NCBI GenBank assembly: GCA_018813725.1
Contig: JAHJBD010000045.1
Span: forward strand, 1-32,048
Length of the DNA: 32,048 nucleotides
From: Nanobdellota archaeon
Lineage (GTDB): Archaea > Nanobdellota > Nanobdellia > Woesearchaeales > JAHJBD01
Direction: 5' to 3'
Shown here: positions 16,486 through 24,184 of the stretch, piece by piece
Position numbering within the stretch: the first letter of the stretch is position 1
How the letters are laid out: every line of letters starts with the position of its first letter
Made by a program: the position numbers and the translations under genes
The notes under the pieces: model-generated
Told to the model about the DNA's origin: nothing
The model's database searches: none
The model's input: the letters and a program-made list of their open reading frames with translations, nothing else

Positions 16486-17568
16486 ATGATATATAACGCT
16501 AAAGGAGAACTGGTCACAGCTAACATGAAGGATTTTGAGCTGAATGTGAACGATTTTGTGGTCCGAATAGTGAACAAAGTTGGGCCTGAGATTGATTCTT
16601 GGCTATCAGGGACAAAATTCAAGGATTTCTCAGGATGGATAAGTGTCCTAATGAATGTATTATGGGCAGATGCAATCTACCGTGAGGTACCTAAGCTGAC
16701 TTTGGTCCTTGAGAAAGGGCTTCCAAAGGGATTTGGTGATATTTCTGATGCTGATGCTGTATGGAACTTCATTGAAAGTGGCAATGCAGCATATGTTGAT
16801 AAAAGGGAGATAGATGCTGGCCAATATATGATACATCTGATGATGGAATTGTTTAGGTATCCGGTGATAAATGTCAAGGTGTCGCGTATAATGCATCAGA
16901 TAGCACGGCTGCTGATCCATGAGATGACGAATATGCTTAATTATGAGCACCATAAGATTAAATCTCAGGTTAGGCACCAGAGCTACAGGCTTGAGGCGAA
17001 GATTAATAGGTTAAAGGCGCAGATAGATGCACAGATTTCAGTAGTTAGTCACATCAAGGAATTTAAGCGAAAAGTGTTAGAGATTACTCTACTTCTAAGA
17101 CGATTTATCTTTTTGTTTCAGGAAAGACTATATCTCGAGGGGATAACAGAGCTTGAAAATAACTTAGGCAATTTGCAATGTGATAAGCGGGATAGGGAAC
17201 ACATTTACAGGACTGCATTAGATGCAGCAGACCATTTTGTGCAAAGGCTTAAGCGAATACTTCATGATTTTTCCAGGATCGAGCCAAACAGTGTGGATAG
17301 ATTATTATCTGATCTTAAAGAGTTGTTGGCAGAAAGATCATATTTTTATATCATTGGGTTACATGTGTTCTATGAGATCTATATGTCTGGAAGGATGAGG
17401 GAGATCGAGAAGGGCTCTATCCGTGATGTGTTTAGGGTATATCTAAAGGCCTGTGTCAATCTTCAGCCCATAATTTGTATGCATGGGAATTCTGCAAAAT
17501 ATTCCTTTTCTGATATGATAGGTAAAATACATCAGGCAAGGAAAAAGATCAAATATCCTCAATCCTGA
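16486..17568 (+). CDS. Hypothetical helical protein with central coiled coil
   Basis: A 360-residue protein I do not recognise. It is mainly helical and polar, with no signal peptide or membrane segment. Residues ~160-200 (HHKIKSQVRHQSYRLEAKIN and on through RLKAQIDAQISVVSHIKEFKRK) look like a coiled coil. The second half is also helical and basic. The first 20 residues may form a small beta hairpin (MIYNAKGELVTANMKDFELN). Promoter and start are clear. It overlaps hom tail to tail by 20 bp. No functional link to lysC or hom can be shown. Confidence 0.8.
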   Translation: MIYNAKGELVTANMKDFELNVNDFVVRIVNKVGPEIDSWLSGTKFKDFSGWISVLMNVLWADAIYREVPKLTLVLEKGLPKGFGDISDADAVWNFIESGNAAYVDKREIDAGQYMIHLMMELFRYPVINVKVSRIMHQIARLLIHEMTNMLNYEHHKIKSQVRHQSYRLEAKINRLKAQIDAQISVVSHIKEFKRKVLEITLLLRRFIFLFQERLYLEGITELENNLGNLQCDKRDREHIYRTALDAADHFVQRLKRILHDFSRIEPNSVDRLLSDLKELLAERSYFYIIGLHVFYEIYMSGRMREIEKGSIRDVFRVYLKACVNLQPIICMHGNSAKYSFSDMIGKIHQARKKIKYPQS

Positions 17569-18802
17569 TTACAACTGTCTTTGACTTGACCACGTCAAGC
17601 TTATTTATCTGGTCTACTGCCTGCATCATATCAGATTCTCTTACATTGTGTGTTATAATTGTAATCGGTACAATATCTTTGCCAAGCTCTTTTTGTGAGA
17701 CTCCCGAGATGCTGATGTTATTTTTGCCCAAAATATCGGCAATCATAGCAAAAACACCTGGCTTATCCAACACATTTGGTCTTAGGTAGTATCTACAGGT
17801 TATGGTGTTTATGTCTTTCAGTTTCTTTTCTTCTGAATAATAATTTGTAATTGAGCTAGACTTGGCAATGTCAATTATGTCACCGACTACAACGGTGGCT
17901 GTTGGCATCGATCCTGCGCCTTTTCCGTATAACATGGCTTTGTCAATGTTATTTCCCACTAAATAGATTGCGTTTGATTCATTTTTTATATTGGCAAGTT
18001 CATGAGTCTGAGGGATCATTGTAGGGTGCACTCTGAGCTCAATCTCATCATCAATTTCTTTAGCGATGGCCAGAAGTTTTATTGTGTAGCCTAGGTCTTT
18101 TGCATACTTGATGTCGCTTTTGTTTATCTTTGTTATGCCCCATGTTAAGATGTCATCTTTTATCTTGGCATTGAATGCTAATGATGAAAGTATCTTAAGC
18201 TTTTGAGCTGAGTCAAGGCCGTCAACATCAAAGCTTGGATTTGCCTCTGCGAATCCCAATTCCTGTGCTTGCTTTAGCGCCTGGTCATAGCTTAGTCCTT
18301 CTTCCATCTTTGTTAAGATATAGTTGGTTGTGCCGTTAAGTATGCCGTATATCCTATTTATCTTGTCGGCTGCAAAGCTTTCTCTGATGGCTTTGATTAT
18401 CGGTATACAGCCGCCAACTGCTGCTTCAAACATTATACTTACATTATTATCCTCGGCAGCTTTGAATATCTCTTCACCATGCTTTGCGATAACTGCTTTG
18501 TTTGCAGTTACTACATTCTTTTTTGCTCTTATGGCTTCAATAATGATTGTCCTTGCAGGTTCGTAGCCTCCGATAACTTCGACAATTGTGCTAATGTCCG
18601 GGTCGTTTAGGAGGTCTTTGTAGTTTTGTGAGTAGATCCCTCTTATTCCGAGCATTTCGGCTCTTTTTTCATCAAGATCACATACTCTCTTTAGCTCGAT
18701 AGTTGTGCCTGTCCTGGCTGTTATCAATGTCTTGTTCTCCTTTAGTATCTTAACTACACCAGAACCTATGGTCCCAAGCCCTATCAAGCCGATTTTTGTC
18801 AT
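17549..18802 (-). CDS. hom: Homoserine dehydrogenase
   Basis: A 417-residue enzyme reducing aspartate semialdehyde to homoserine, the branch to threonine and methionine. GLGTIGSG (7-14) is the NAD(P)-binding loop. GGYEPARTII, NGTTNYILTKM and the FAEANPSFDVDGLDSAQKL segment are conserved homoserine dehydrogenase regions, the last carrying catalytic Asp/Lys residues. The C-terminal ~75 residues (YYLRPNVLDKPGVFAMIADI) form an ACT domain, so amino acid feedback is likely. A strong GGAGG site lies 7 nt before the ATG, at the end of a ~105-nt leader. It follows the nucleotide-sugar operon on the same strand but probably has its own promoter. Confidence 0.95.
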   Translation of the reverse strand: MTKIGLIGLGTIGSGVVKILKENKTLITARTGTTIELKRVCDLDEKRAEMLGIRGIYSQNYKDLLNDPDISTIVEVIGGYEPARTIIIEAIRAKKNVVTANKAVIAKHGEEIFKAAEDNNVSIMFEAAVGGCIPIIKAIRESFAADKINRIYGILNGTTNYILTKMEEGLSYDQALKQAQELGFAEANPSFDVDGLDSAQKLKILSSLAFNAKIKDDILTWGITKINKSDIKYAKDLGYTIKLLAIAKEIDDEIELRVHPTMIPQTHELANIKNESNAIYLVGNNIDKAMLYGKGAGSMPTATVVVGDIIDIAKSSSITNYYSEEKKLKDINTITCRYYLRPNVLDKPGVFAMIADILGKNNISISGVSQKELGKDIVPITIITHNVRESDMMQAVDQINKLDVVKSKTVVIRIEDI

Positions 18803-18938
18803 TTTTTTGCCTCCTTTAGCCCTACGTCTAGATGGTTTCTATGGATGTGTAGAAACCACACACAGCTTAAGCTGTTGTAGTAGTAGGACTAGTTAAAGTT
18901 GTCAACATTGAACTGAATATTGCTGACATTTTAAATTG
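18803..18938 (-). promoter_or_regulatory. hom promoter and structured leader
   Basis: A minus-strand ATTTAAAA box (about 18929-18936) just past the fcl stop would start a transcript near 18908 and give a leader of ~105 nt. It contains a 14-bp palindrome ACAGCTTAAGCTGT (18862-18875) and a hairpin with 9-bp arms TGGTTTCTA/TAGAAACCA (18833-18841 and 18850-18858, 8-nt loop) ending 15 nt before the GGAGG site. A second, mutually exclusive stem TGTGT/ACACA (18846-18850, 18858-18862) shares bases with the first. This looks like a regulatory leader rather than the leaderless rule of the window. Confidence 0.5.
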
Positions 18939-18948
18939 TAGAAATGGC

Positions 18949-19881
18949 TCAACTATTTAAACTTTGCTCATACCAATCAATGGTCTTCTTTAAACCTTCA
19001 TCAAAATCCATCTTTGCCTTAAATCCAAACTCTTTCTCTGCTCTGGAAGTGTCAAGGCATCTTCTTGGCTGGCCGTTTGGTTTTGTCTTGTCCCAGATGA
19101 TATCTCCGTCATATTGCATTAGCTCACATAACTTATGAACTAAATCCTTTATCGTTATCTCAAATCCTGCGCCAATATTTACTGGGTCAGACTTGTTATA
19201 TCTTTCCGCTGAAAGAACAATCGCTTCTGCTGCGTCATCTACATATAAGAATTCTCTTGATGCTGATCCGTCACCCCAGACTGTAATGTGGTCTTCTTTG
19301 TTTTTCTTGGCATCATAAATCTTTTTTATCAGAGCAGGGATCACATGTGAGCTGTCAGGGTTAAAATTATCACATGGGCCGTAAAGGTTAACTGGAAGTA
19401 GGAAAATTGAATTGAATCCATACTGCTGCCTATATGCTTGGCTCTGGACCAGAAGCATCTTCTTTGCTAGTCCATATGGCGCATTGGTCTCTTCTGGATA
19501 GCCCTTCCATAAGTCATCTTCTTTAAATGGGACTGGCGTATACTTAGGGTATGCGCAAATAGTGCCCACAGCTACGAATTTTCTAACTTTTTGTAGCCTT
19601 GCTTGTTCCATCAATTGGGTACCCATCATTAAGTTATCATAGAATAATTCAGCTGGTTTCTCTCTATTTAATCCTATACCGCCTACTTTTGCAGCTAGGT
19701 GGATTATTGTGTCACATGGGAAATCTTGAAGCATCTGTTTTATGCATGATTCTTTTCTTAGGTCATAGACTTTGCTTCTTGGTACAAAAATGTTCTTTTT
19801 AAGAATACCTCTTTCCAATAGTTTTTCTATTACTTTTTTTCCAAGAAATCCAGAACCTCCTGTAACAATCACTTTTTCCAT
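18949..19881 (-). CDS. fcl: GDP-L-fucose synthase (GDP-4-keto-6-deoxymannose epimerase/reductase)
   Basis: A 310-residue short-chain dehydrogenase/epimerase that epimerises at C3 and C5 and reduces GDP-4-keto-6-deoxy-D-mannose to GDP-L-fucose. GGSGFLG (8-14) is the NADPH-binding loop, YGLAKK gives the YxxxK catalytic pair, and HLAAKVGGIGLNREKP and NLYGPCDNFNPDSSHVIPAL are specific to Fcl/WcaG proteins. It is the last gene of the operon and overlaps gmd by one base (TGATG), whose product it uses. Confidence 0.95.
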   Translation of the reverse strand: MEKVIVTGGSGFLGKKVIEKLLERGILKKNIFVPRSKVYDLRKESCIKQMLQDFPCDTIIHLAAKVGGIGLNREKPAELFYDNLMMGTQLMEQARLQKVRKFVAVGTICAYPKYTPVPFKEDDLWKGYPEETNAPYGLAKKMLLVQSQAYRQQYGFNSIFLLPVNLYGPCDNFNPDSSHVIPALIKKIYDAKKNKEDHITVWGDGSASREFLYVDDAAEAIVLSAERYNKSDPVNIGAGFEITIKDLVHKLCELMQYDGDIIWDKTKPNGQPRRCLDTSRAEKEFGFKAKMDFDEGLKKTIDWYEQSLNS

Positions 19882-20930
19882 CAGTATACCACTTTATTAC
19901 TCTTTAATAAATTTAGGTCGGCATCTATCATTATCTTGATAAGCTCTGTAAATGATGTTTTATGTTCCCAACCTAATTCGCTTTTTACCTTGCTAGGGTC
20001 ACCTAATAATAGGTCTACTTCACTTGGCCTGAAATATTTTGGGTCAATCTCAATAATTGTCTTTCCTGTCTTTTTGTTAATCCCTTTCTCATTGATGCCT
20101 TTATTCTGCCACTCTAATTCTATCTCTAGTAATCTGCAACACTCTTCAATAAATTGTCTTACAGAATGCGCTTTACCAGTAGCTATCACATAATCCTCTG
20201 GCTTTGGATGCTGGAGCATCATCCACATCGCTTCGACATATTCGGGGGCATACCCCCAGTCTCTTTTTGCTTCTAAGTTACCTATAAACAGCTTTTCTTG
20301 TTGACCAAGCATTATTTTGCATAGGGCCATGGTAATCTTTCTTGTTACAAATGTCTGGCCTCTTCTTGGGCTTTCGTGGTTGAACAATATGCCGTTACAG
20401 GCAAACATGTTATAGGACTCCCTATAGTTCTTGATTATCCAGTAAGCATAAAGTTTTGCTGCACCATAAGGGCTTCTTGGATAGAAAGGGGTTGTCTCTT
20501 TTTGCGGGGTTTCAGTAACCTTGCCAAAGAGTTCACTTGTAGATGCTTGGTAAATCTTGCACTTGTCTGTCATATCGAGTAATCTTACTGCTTCAAGTAT
20601 CCTTAATGTCCCTAATCCGTCAGAATTGGCTGTATACTCTGCAGTCTCAAATGAAACCTTAACATGGCTTTGCGCACCAAGGTTATATATCTCGTTTGGC
20701 CTTATCTCCTTGATTAATCTGATAATATTTGTAGGATCTGTAAGGTCGCCATAATGCAGGTGAAAGTTTGGCTTTTCATGGATGTCTTGATATAAGTGGT
20801 TTATGCGCCACGTATTGAATGTACTGCTTCTTCTTAATATCCCATGTACTTCATAACCTTTATCCAGCAATAGCTCAGCTAGGTAAGAGCCGTCTTGTCC
20901 TGTAACACCTGTTATCAATGCTGTTTTCAT
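19881..20930 (-). CDS. gmd: GDP-mannose 4,6-dehydratase
   Basis: A 349-residue NADP-dependent dehydratase making GDP-4-keto-6-deoxy-D-mannose. ALITGVTGQDGSYLAELL is the classic Gmd N terminus, with YGDLTDPTN, the QASTSELFGKV active-site region, YGAAKLYAYW (YxxxK) and ESPRRGQTFVTRKI all present. The ATG overlaps the rfbA stop by 4 nt and the stop overlaps fcl, so the three genes are translationally linked. Confidence 0.96.
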   Translation of the reverse strand: MKTALITGVTGQDGSYLAELLLDKGYEVHGILRRSSTFNTWRINHLYQDIHEKPNFHLHYGDLTDPTNIIRLIKEIRPNEIYNLGAQSHVKVSFETAEYTANSDGLGTLRILEAVRLLDMTDKCKIYQASTSELFGKVTETPQKETTPFYPRSPYGAAKLYAYWIIKNYRESYNMFACNGILFNHESPRRGQTFVTRKITMALCKIMLGQQEKLFIGNLEAKRDWGYAPEYVEAMWMMLQHPKPEDYVIATGKAHSVRQFIEECCRLLEIELEWQNKGINEKGINKKTGKTIIEIDPKYFRPSEVDLLLGDPSKVKSELGWEHKTSFTELIKIMIDADLNLLKSNKVVY

Positions 20931-21631
20931 ATGTGTTTCTCCCGTACTAATGTGCTTGCTTTGTATAAGCTTTCAAATGTTCCTGCATCTGACCAATAGC
21001 CATCAAGGATTTTTGCATCCATCTTTCCCAATTTAATATATGCGTTGTTTACGTCTGTAATCTCTAGTTCTCCCCTATGGCTTGGCTTAAGATTTCTTAT
21101 TATTTCAAATACTTTATTATCATATAGGTATAATCCGGTAACTGCCAAATTTGTTTTTGGTTCTTTTGGTTTTTCTTCTATCTCAATGACTTTATTGTTT
21201 GAATCAACTGTTGCTACACCAAACCTCTTGGCATTTTTGACTTCTTTAAGAAATATCCTTGCTCCTTCATGAAAATCACTAATGTCAAGCTTATCTTCAA
21301 AGATATTGTCTCCAAGAATAACACAGAGTTTTTTGTCATCAACAAAGTCCTCTGCTAGTCCTAAAGCATGAGCTATTCCCATGGCTTCATCCTGGATCTC
21401 ATAGCTTAATCTTACTCCAAATTCTTTTCCTGATCCGAGGATATTAACAAATGCGCCTGCATGCGGCCTTCCTGAGATTATCAGGATATCTTTTATGCCT
21501 GCATCAATCAATGTTTGTAGTGGGTAATAGATCATGGGCTTGTTGTATACTGGAAGAAGGTGCTTGTTTGTTACTCTGGTAATCGGCATAAGCCTGCTTC
21601 CTGTACCGCCTGCAAGAATTATTCCTTTCAT
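20927..21631 (-). CDS. rfbA: Glucose-1-phosphate thymidylyltransferase
   Basis: A 234-residue nucleotidyltransferase forming dTDP-glucose from dTTP and glucose-1-phosphate. IILAGGTGSRLMPIT (4-18) with NKHLLPVYNKPMIYYPL is the RfbA signature, followed by VILGDNIFED (metal-binding Asp) and the EKPKEPKTNLAVTGLYLYD segment. It is the short form, lacking the ~55 C-terminal residues of the enterobacterial enzyme. The dTTP it uses comes from the thymidylate genes at 29-31 kb. ATGA overlap with rfbD. Confidence 0.93.
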   Translation of the reverse strand: MKGIILAGGTGSRLMPITRVTNKHLLPVYNKPMIYYPLQTLIDAGIKDILIISGRPHAGAFVNILGSGKEFGVRLSYEIQDEAMGIAHALGLAEDFVDDKKLCVILGDNIFEDKLDISDFHEGARIFLKEVKNAKRFGVATVDSNNKVIEIEEKPKEPKTNLAVTGLYLYDNKVFEIIRNLKPSHRGELEITDVNNAYIKLGKMDAKILDGYWSDAGTFESLYKASTLVREKHI

Positions 21632-22497
21632 TTTGTCTGGTGCCTCATTATCTTTATCCCCTCTTCAAATGTATGCATCAATATACCTTGCTTTTTTAGC
21701 TTTTCTATACTCAAACTGCTATCTTTTGGTCTTTTGGCTGGAAGGTTTAGGTCTTTCATCAAGATTGGCTTGATCAGGCATTTATTTAGGTTGAATTCTT
21801 CTGCAATCTTTATTGCCATATCGTACCTTGTCAATCTTTGAGCGCCAGCAACATGATATACGCCTTTGCAATCATTCTTTGTCAACAGATTAACTGCATC
21901 TGCTATATCATCTGTTAATGTTGGTGTACCATACTGATCAGTATAGGTTTTAATCTCTTTTCCTTGGCTTAGCGAATTGACCACCCAGTTAACATAGCTT
22001 CTTTCAGAGTTATCTCCATTGTAGCCATATAGGACAACTACCCTTAGGATAAGATAATCATCGCTTTTTTCTTTTAAAATATTCTCTGCCTTTAATTTAG
22101 TCAAAGCATAGTATCCTAATGGGTTTGGTGTATCATCTTCCTTGTACATGCCTTTTTCTCCATCAAAAATAAAGTCTGTTGAGAAATAGACTAGTTTGGC
22201 TTTGGTCTTATTGCATGCTTCTACAATACTATGCATCGGAGCTACATTTACCTTTTCTGCCAATTCCTTGTATGTCTCGCATAAATCAACATTTGTCATT
22301 CCTGCTGCGTGTATCACGATATTTGGTTTTACGTCTATTATTTTCTGGATATCCTGTATTTGTGTGATGTCTACCTTTGGCTCTTTACCGTGATAAAAAG
22401 GATAGACTTCATGATGTTCGGACAGGATTTTCACTAATTTTGTCCCAAGGAAGCCGCCAGCGCCCATTATTGTGATTTTAATGGTTTCCACCACCAA
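21628..22497 (-). CDS. rfbD: dTDP-4-dehydrorhamnose reductase
   Basis: An SDR enzyme of up to 289 residues, the final step of dTDP-L-rhamnose synthesis. Seen: the KITIMGAGGFLGTKL nucleotide-binding strand and loop, HAAGMTNVDLCE, FSTDFIFDGEKG and YYALTKLKAENIL (YxxxK). The start is uncertain. The ATG at 22467 would delete the first beta strand. TTG 22497 and GTGs at 22494 and 22491 are in frame, but the family alignment and a GGTGGTGG site 5 nt upstream point to ATT at 22482 (MKITIMGAGG). The start region overlaps the 3' end of rfbB. Confidence 0.92.
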   Translation of the reverse strand: MVVETIKITIMGAGGFLGTKLVKILSEHHEVYPFYHGKEPKVDITQIQDIQKIIDVKPNIVIHAAGMTNVDLCETYKELAEKVNVAPMHSIVEACNKTKAKLVYFSTDFIFDGEKGMYKEDDTPNPLGYYALTKLKAENILKEKSDDYLILRVVVLYGYNGDNSERSYVNWVVNSLSQGKEIKTYTDQYGTPTLTDDIADAVNLLTKNDCKGVYHVAGAQRLTRYDMAIKIAEEFNLNKCLIKPILMKDLNLPAKRPKDSSLSIEKLKKQGILMHTFEEGIKIMRHQTK

Positions 22498-23426
22498 TCA
22501 TTTTCTTTGTACCAGTTTATCTTGTGCTTTAACCCCTGCTCAAAATCTAATTTAGGTTTCCAGCCTAAGTCTTTCTGGATCTTGTTGAAGCTTATTGCAT
22601 ATCTTAGGTCGTGGCCTGGCCTGTCTTCTACAAACTCTATCATGTTTTCTGTTTCTCCCATCTGGCCAAGAATGAATTTGGTAATCTCTAAATTTGTCTT
22701 TTCACAACCGCCACCGATGCAGTAGGTTTCGCCGATAGTCCCTTTCTCCAAAATAAGTTGGATTGCCTTGCAGTGATCCTTTACATGCAGCCAGTCTCTA
22801 ATATTTTTTCCCTCACCATAAACCGGTACCGTCTTTTTTTGGATAAGGTTAGTGATAAACAATGGCATAAGTTTTTCTGGATGTTGGTATGGCCCGTAAT
22901 TGTTTGAGCAGTGTGAGATAGTGATTGGTAGATCATAGGTGTTGTGGTAGGCTCTGACTAAATGGTCAGATGCAGCTTTAGAAGCGCTGTAAGGTGACCT
23001 TGGGTTGTATGGGGTGTTTTCATCAAAAGGTTTATCATCAAATCCCAGTTCACCATATACTTCATCTGTTGAGATATGGTGGAACCTCCTTTTGTATTTT
23101 TTGGCAGCGTTAAGGAGAACCTGTGTGCCAAGCACATTTGTACGGATAAAATCAGAAGGGTTTGTTATGCTTCGGTCAACATGTGTTTCTGCTGCAAAGT
23201 GGACAATTGCGTCGACTTCCTTAATCAAAGGTTCAACAGTCTGTGCATCGCAGATGTCACCTTTAACAAATCTGTATCTATTTGTTTCTATGTCTTTAAG
23301 ATTATCTAGGTTACCTGCGTATGTCAACTTATCCAGATTAATAATCTCATAATCAGGGTTTTCAAGAATGTGCCTTATGAAGTTGCTTCCGATAAATCCG
23401 CATCCGCCTGTAACCAATAGTCTCAT
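22467..23426 (-). CDS. rfbB: dTDP-glucose 4,6-dehydratase
   Basis: A 319-residue NAD-dependent SDR dehydratase making dTDP-4-keto-6-deoxyglucose. GGCGFIGSNFIRH (7-19) binds NAD, followed by HFAAETHVDRSI, the STDEVYGEL active-site segment, YSASKAASDHLVRAY (YxxxK) and SNNYGPYQHPEKL, all characteristic of RfbB. It starts 2 nt after the rfbC stop, and its last codons overlap the rfbD start region. Confidence 0.96.
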   Translation of the reverse strand: MRLLVTGGCGFIGSNFIRHILENPDYEIINLDKLTYAGNLDNLKDIETNRYRFVKGDICDAQTVEPLIKEVDAIVHFAAETHVDRSITNPSDFIRTNVLGTQVLLNAAKKYKRRFHHISTDEVYGELGFDDKPFDENTPYNPRSPYSASKAASDHLVRAYHNTYDLPITISHCSNNYGPYQHPEKLMPLFITNLIQKKTVPVYGEGKNIRDWLHVKDHCKAIQLILEKGTIGETYCIGGGCEKTNLEITKFILGQMGETENMIEFVEDRPGHDLRYAISFNKIQKDLGWKPKLDFEQGLKHKINWYKENDWWWKPLKSQ

Positions 23427-23428
23427 TC

Positions 23429-23974
23429 TTATATGCTCTCTTTTATTTTAATGTCTTTAAAGTGTGGCAAATTCTTATCTCTCTCAGAAATTATCGGCTT
23501 ATCAATAGGCCATGATATGTTAATTGTTGGATCATTCCAGATAACACCTCGCTCAAGCTCTGGTGCATATTCTTTAGTTGCCTTATACAGAAATTCTGCA
23601 TCTTCAAGCACGCAAAAACCATGGGCAAATCCTGGAGGTATCCATAACATCTTTTTGTTATCTTCGGATAAGATTGCAGATACCCATTTTCCATATGTTG
23701 ATGATCCTTTCCTTATATCAACTGCAACATCAAATATCTTGCCTTTTATCACTCGAACCAGTTTCCCCTGTTCTTTTGGAGGCAGCTGGTAGTGTAAGCC
23801 TCTTATTACCCCTTTTGCTGACCTTGACTGGTTATCTTGAGTGAATTCGTATTTTATCCTTTGTTTTTCAAAAGCCTCTTTTTTGTAGCTTTCAAAGAAG
23901 TAACCTCTATTATCTACAAAAATCTTAGGTGTAATTAAAACTACGTCAGGTATATCTAGCTTTTTAAATATAAT
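23429..23974 (-). CDS. rfbC: dTDP-4-dehydrorhamnose 3,5-epimerase, apparently with an ATT start
   Basis: Epimerises dTDP-4-keto-6-deoxyglucose at C3 and C5. The conserved pieces LDIPDVVLITPKIF, DNRGYFFESYK, the TQDNQSRSAKGVIRGLHYQL region with the catalytic His, and IPPGFAHGFCVLED are all in one frame. No ATG, GTG or TTG exists between the upstream in-frame stop and these motifs. The ATT at 23974 gives MIFKKLDIPDVVLI, exactly the usual N terminus, a 181-residue protein of normal length, and a GGGGGA site ~10 nt upstream. The first conventional codon, GTG at 23752, would remove 74 residues including the catalytic His and is rejected. First gene of the rhamnose/fucose operon. Confidence 0.88.
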   Translation of the reverse strand: MIFKKLDIPDVVLITPKIFVDNRGYFFESYKKEAFEKQRIKYEFTQDNQSRSAKGVIRGLHYQLPPKEQGKLVRVIKGKIFDVAVDIRKGSSTYGKWVSAILSEDNKKMLWIPPGFAHGFCVLEDAEFLYKATKEYAPELERGVIWNDPTINISWPIDKPIISERDKNLPHFKDIKIKESI

Positions 23975-24011
23975 TGGTTATCTTCCCCCTTGACAAAATG
24001 TTTATTTTCAA

Positions 24012-24019
24012 TATATAAA
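24012..24019 (-). promoter_or_regulatory. TATA box of the rfbCBDA-gmd-fcl operon
   Basis: Minus-strand TTTATATA. Transcription would begin near 23991, leaving a 17-nt leader with the AAGGGGGAAG ribosome binding site before the ATT start of rfbC. Confidence 0.6.
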
Positions 24020-24033
24020 AACTTTTGTTATTT

Positions 24034-24078
24034 AGAAATTCACCAAGGGCAATAAATCTTGATATATGGTGAATTTCT
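24034..24078. repeat. 12-bp perfect inverted repeat in the rfbC-asd intergenic region
   Basis: AGAAATTCACCA (24034-24045) and TGGTGAATTTCT (24067-24078) are exact reverse complements separated by 21 bp, two helical turns. The left arm begins 15 bp upstream of the rfbC TATA box, a typical position for a dimeric regulator site controlling the sugar operon. Confidence 0.6.
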
Positions 24079-24120
24079 TAATCCGAAAAACTTTCCAATG
24101 AATATCTTGGCAAGGCAAAG

Positions 24121-24154
24121 TTTTGTTATTTTAGTAACAAAACCTATTTAAATA
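24121..24154 (+). promoter_or_regulatory. asd promoter with the shared TGTTA-N6-TAACA dyad
   Basis: TTTTGTTA-TTTTAG-TAACAAAA is a perfect dyad with 8-bp arms (24121-24142). Its core matches the lysC site and, like it, ends 7 nt before TTTAAATA (24147-24154). The TATA box is 38 nt before the ATG, predicting a very short leader with GGTGG. Confidence 0.75.
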
Positions 24155-24184
24155 TACTCTCTTGCCAATGGTTTGGTGGTATTA

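Noticed and set aside
23429..23752. A 107-residue truncated RfbC starting at GTG
   Set aside because: The same frame continues upstream with the conserved N-terminal half including RGLHYQL, so the gene is complete and begins at about 23974.
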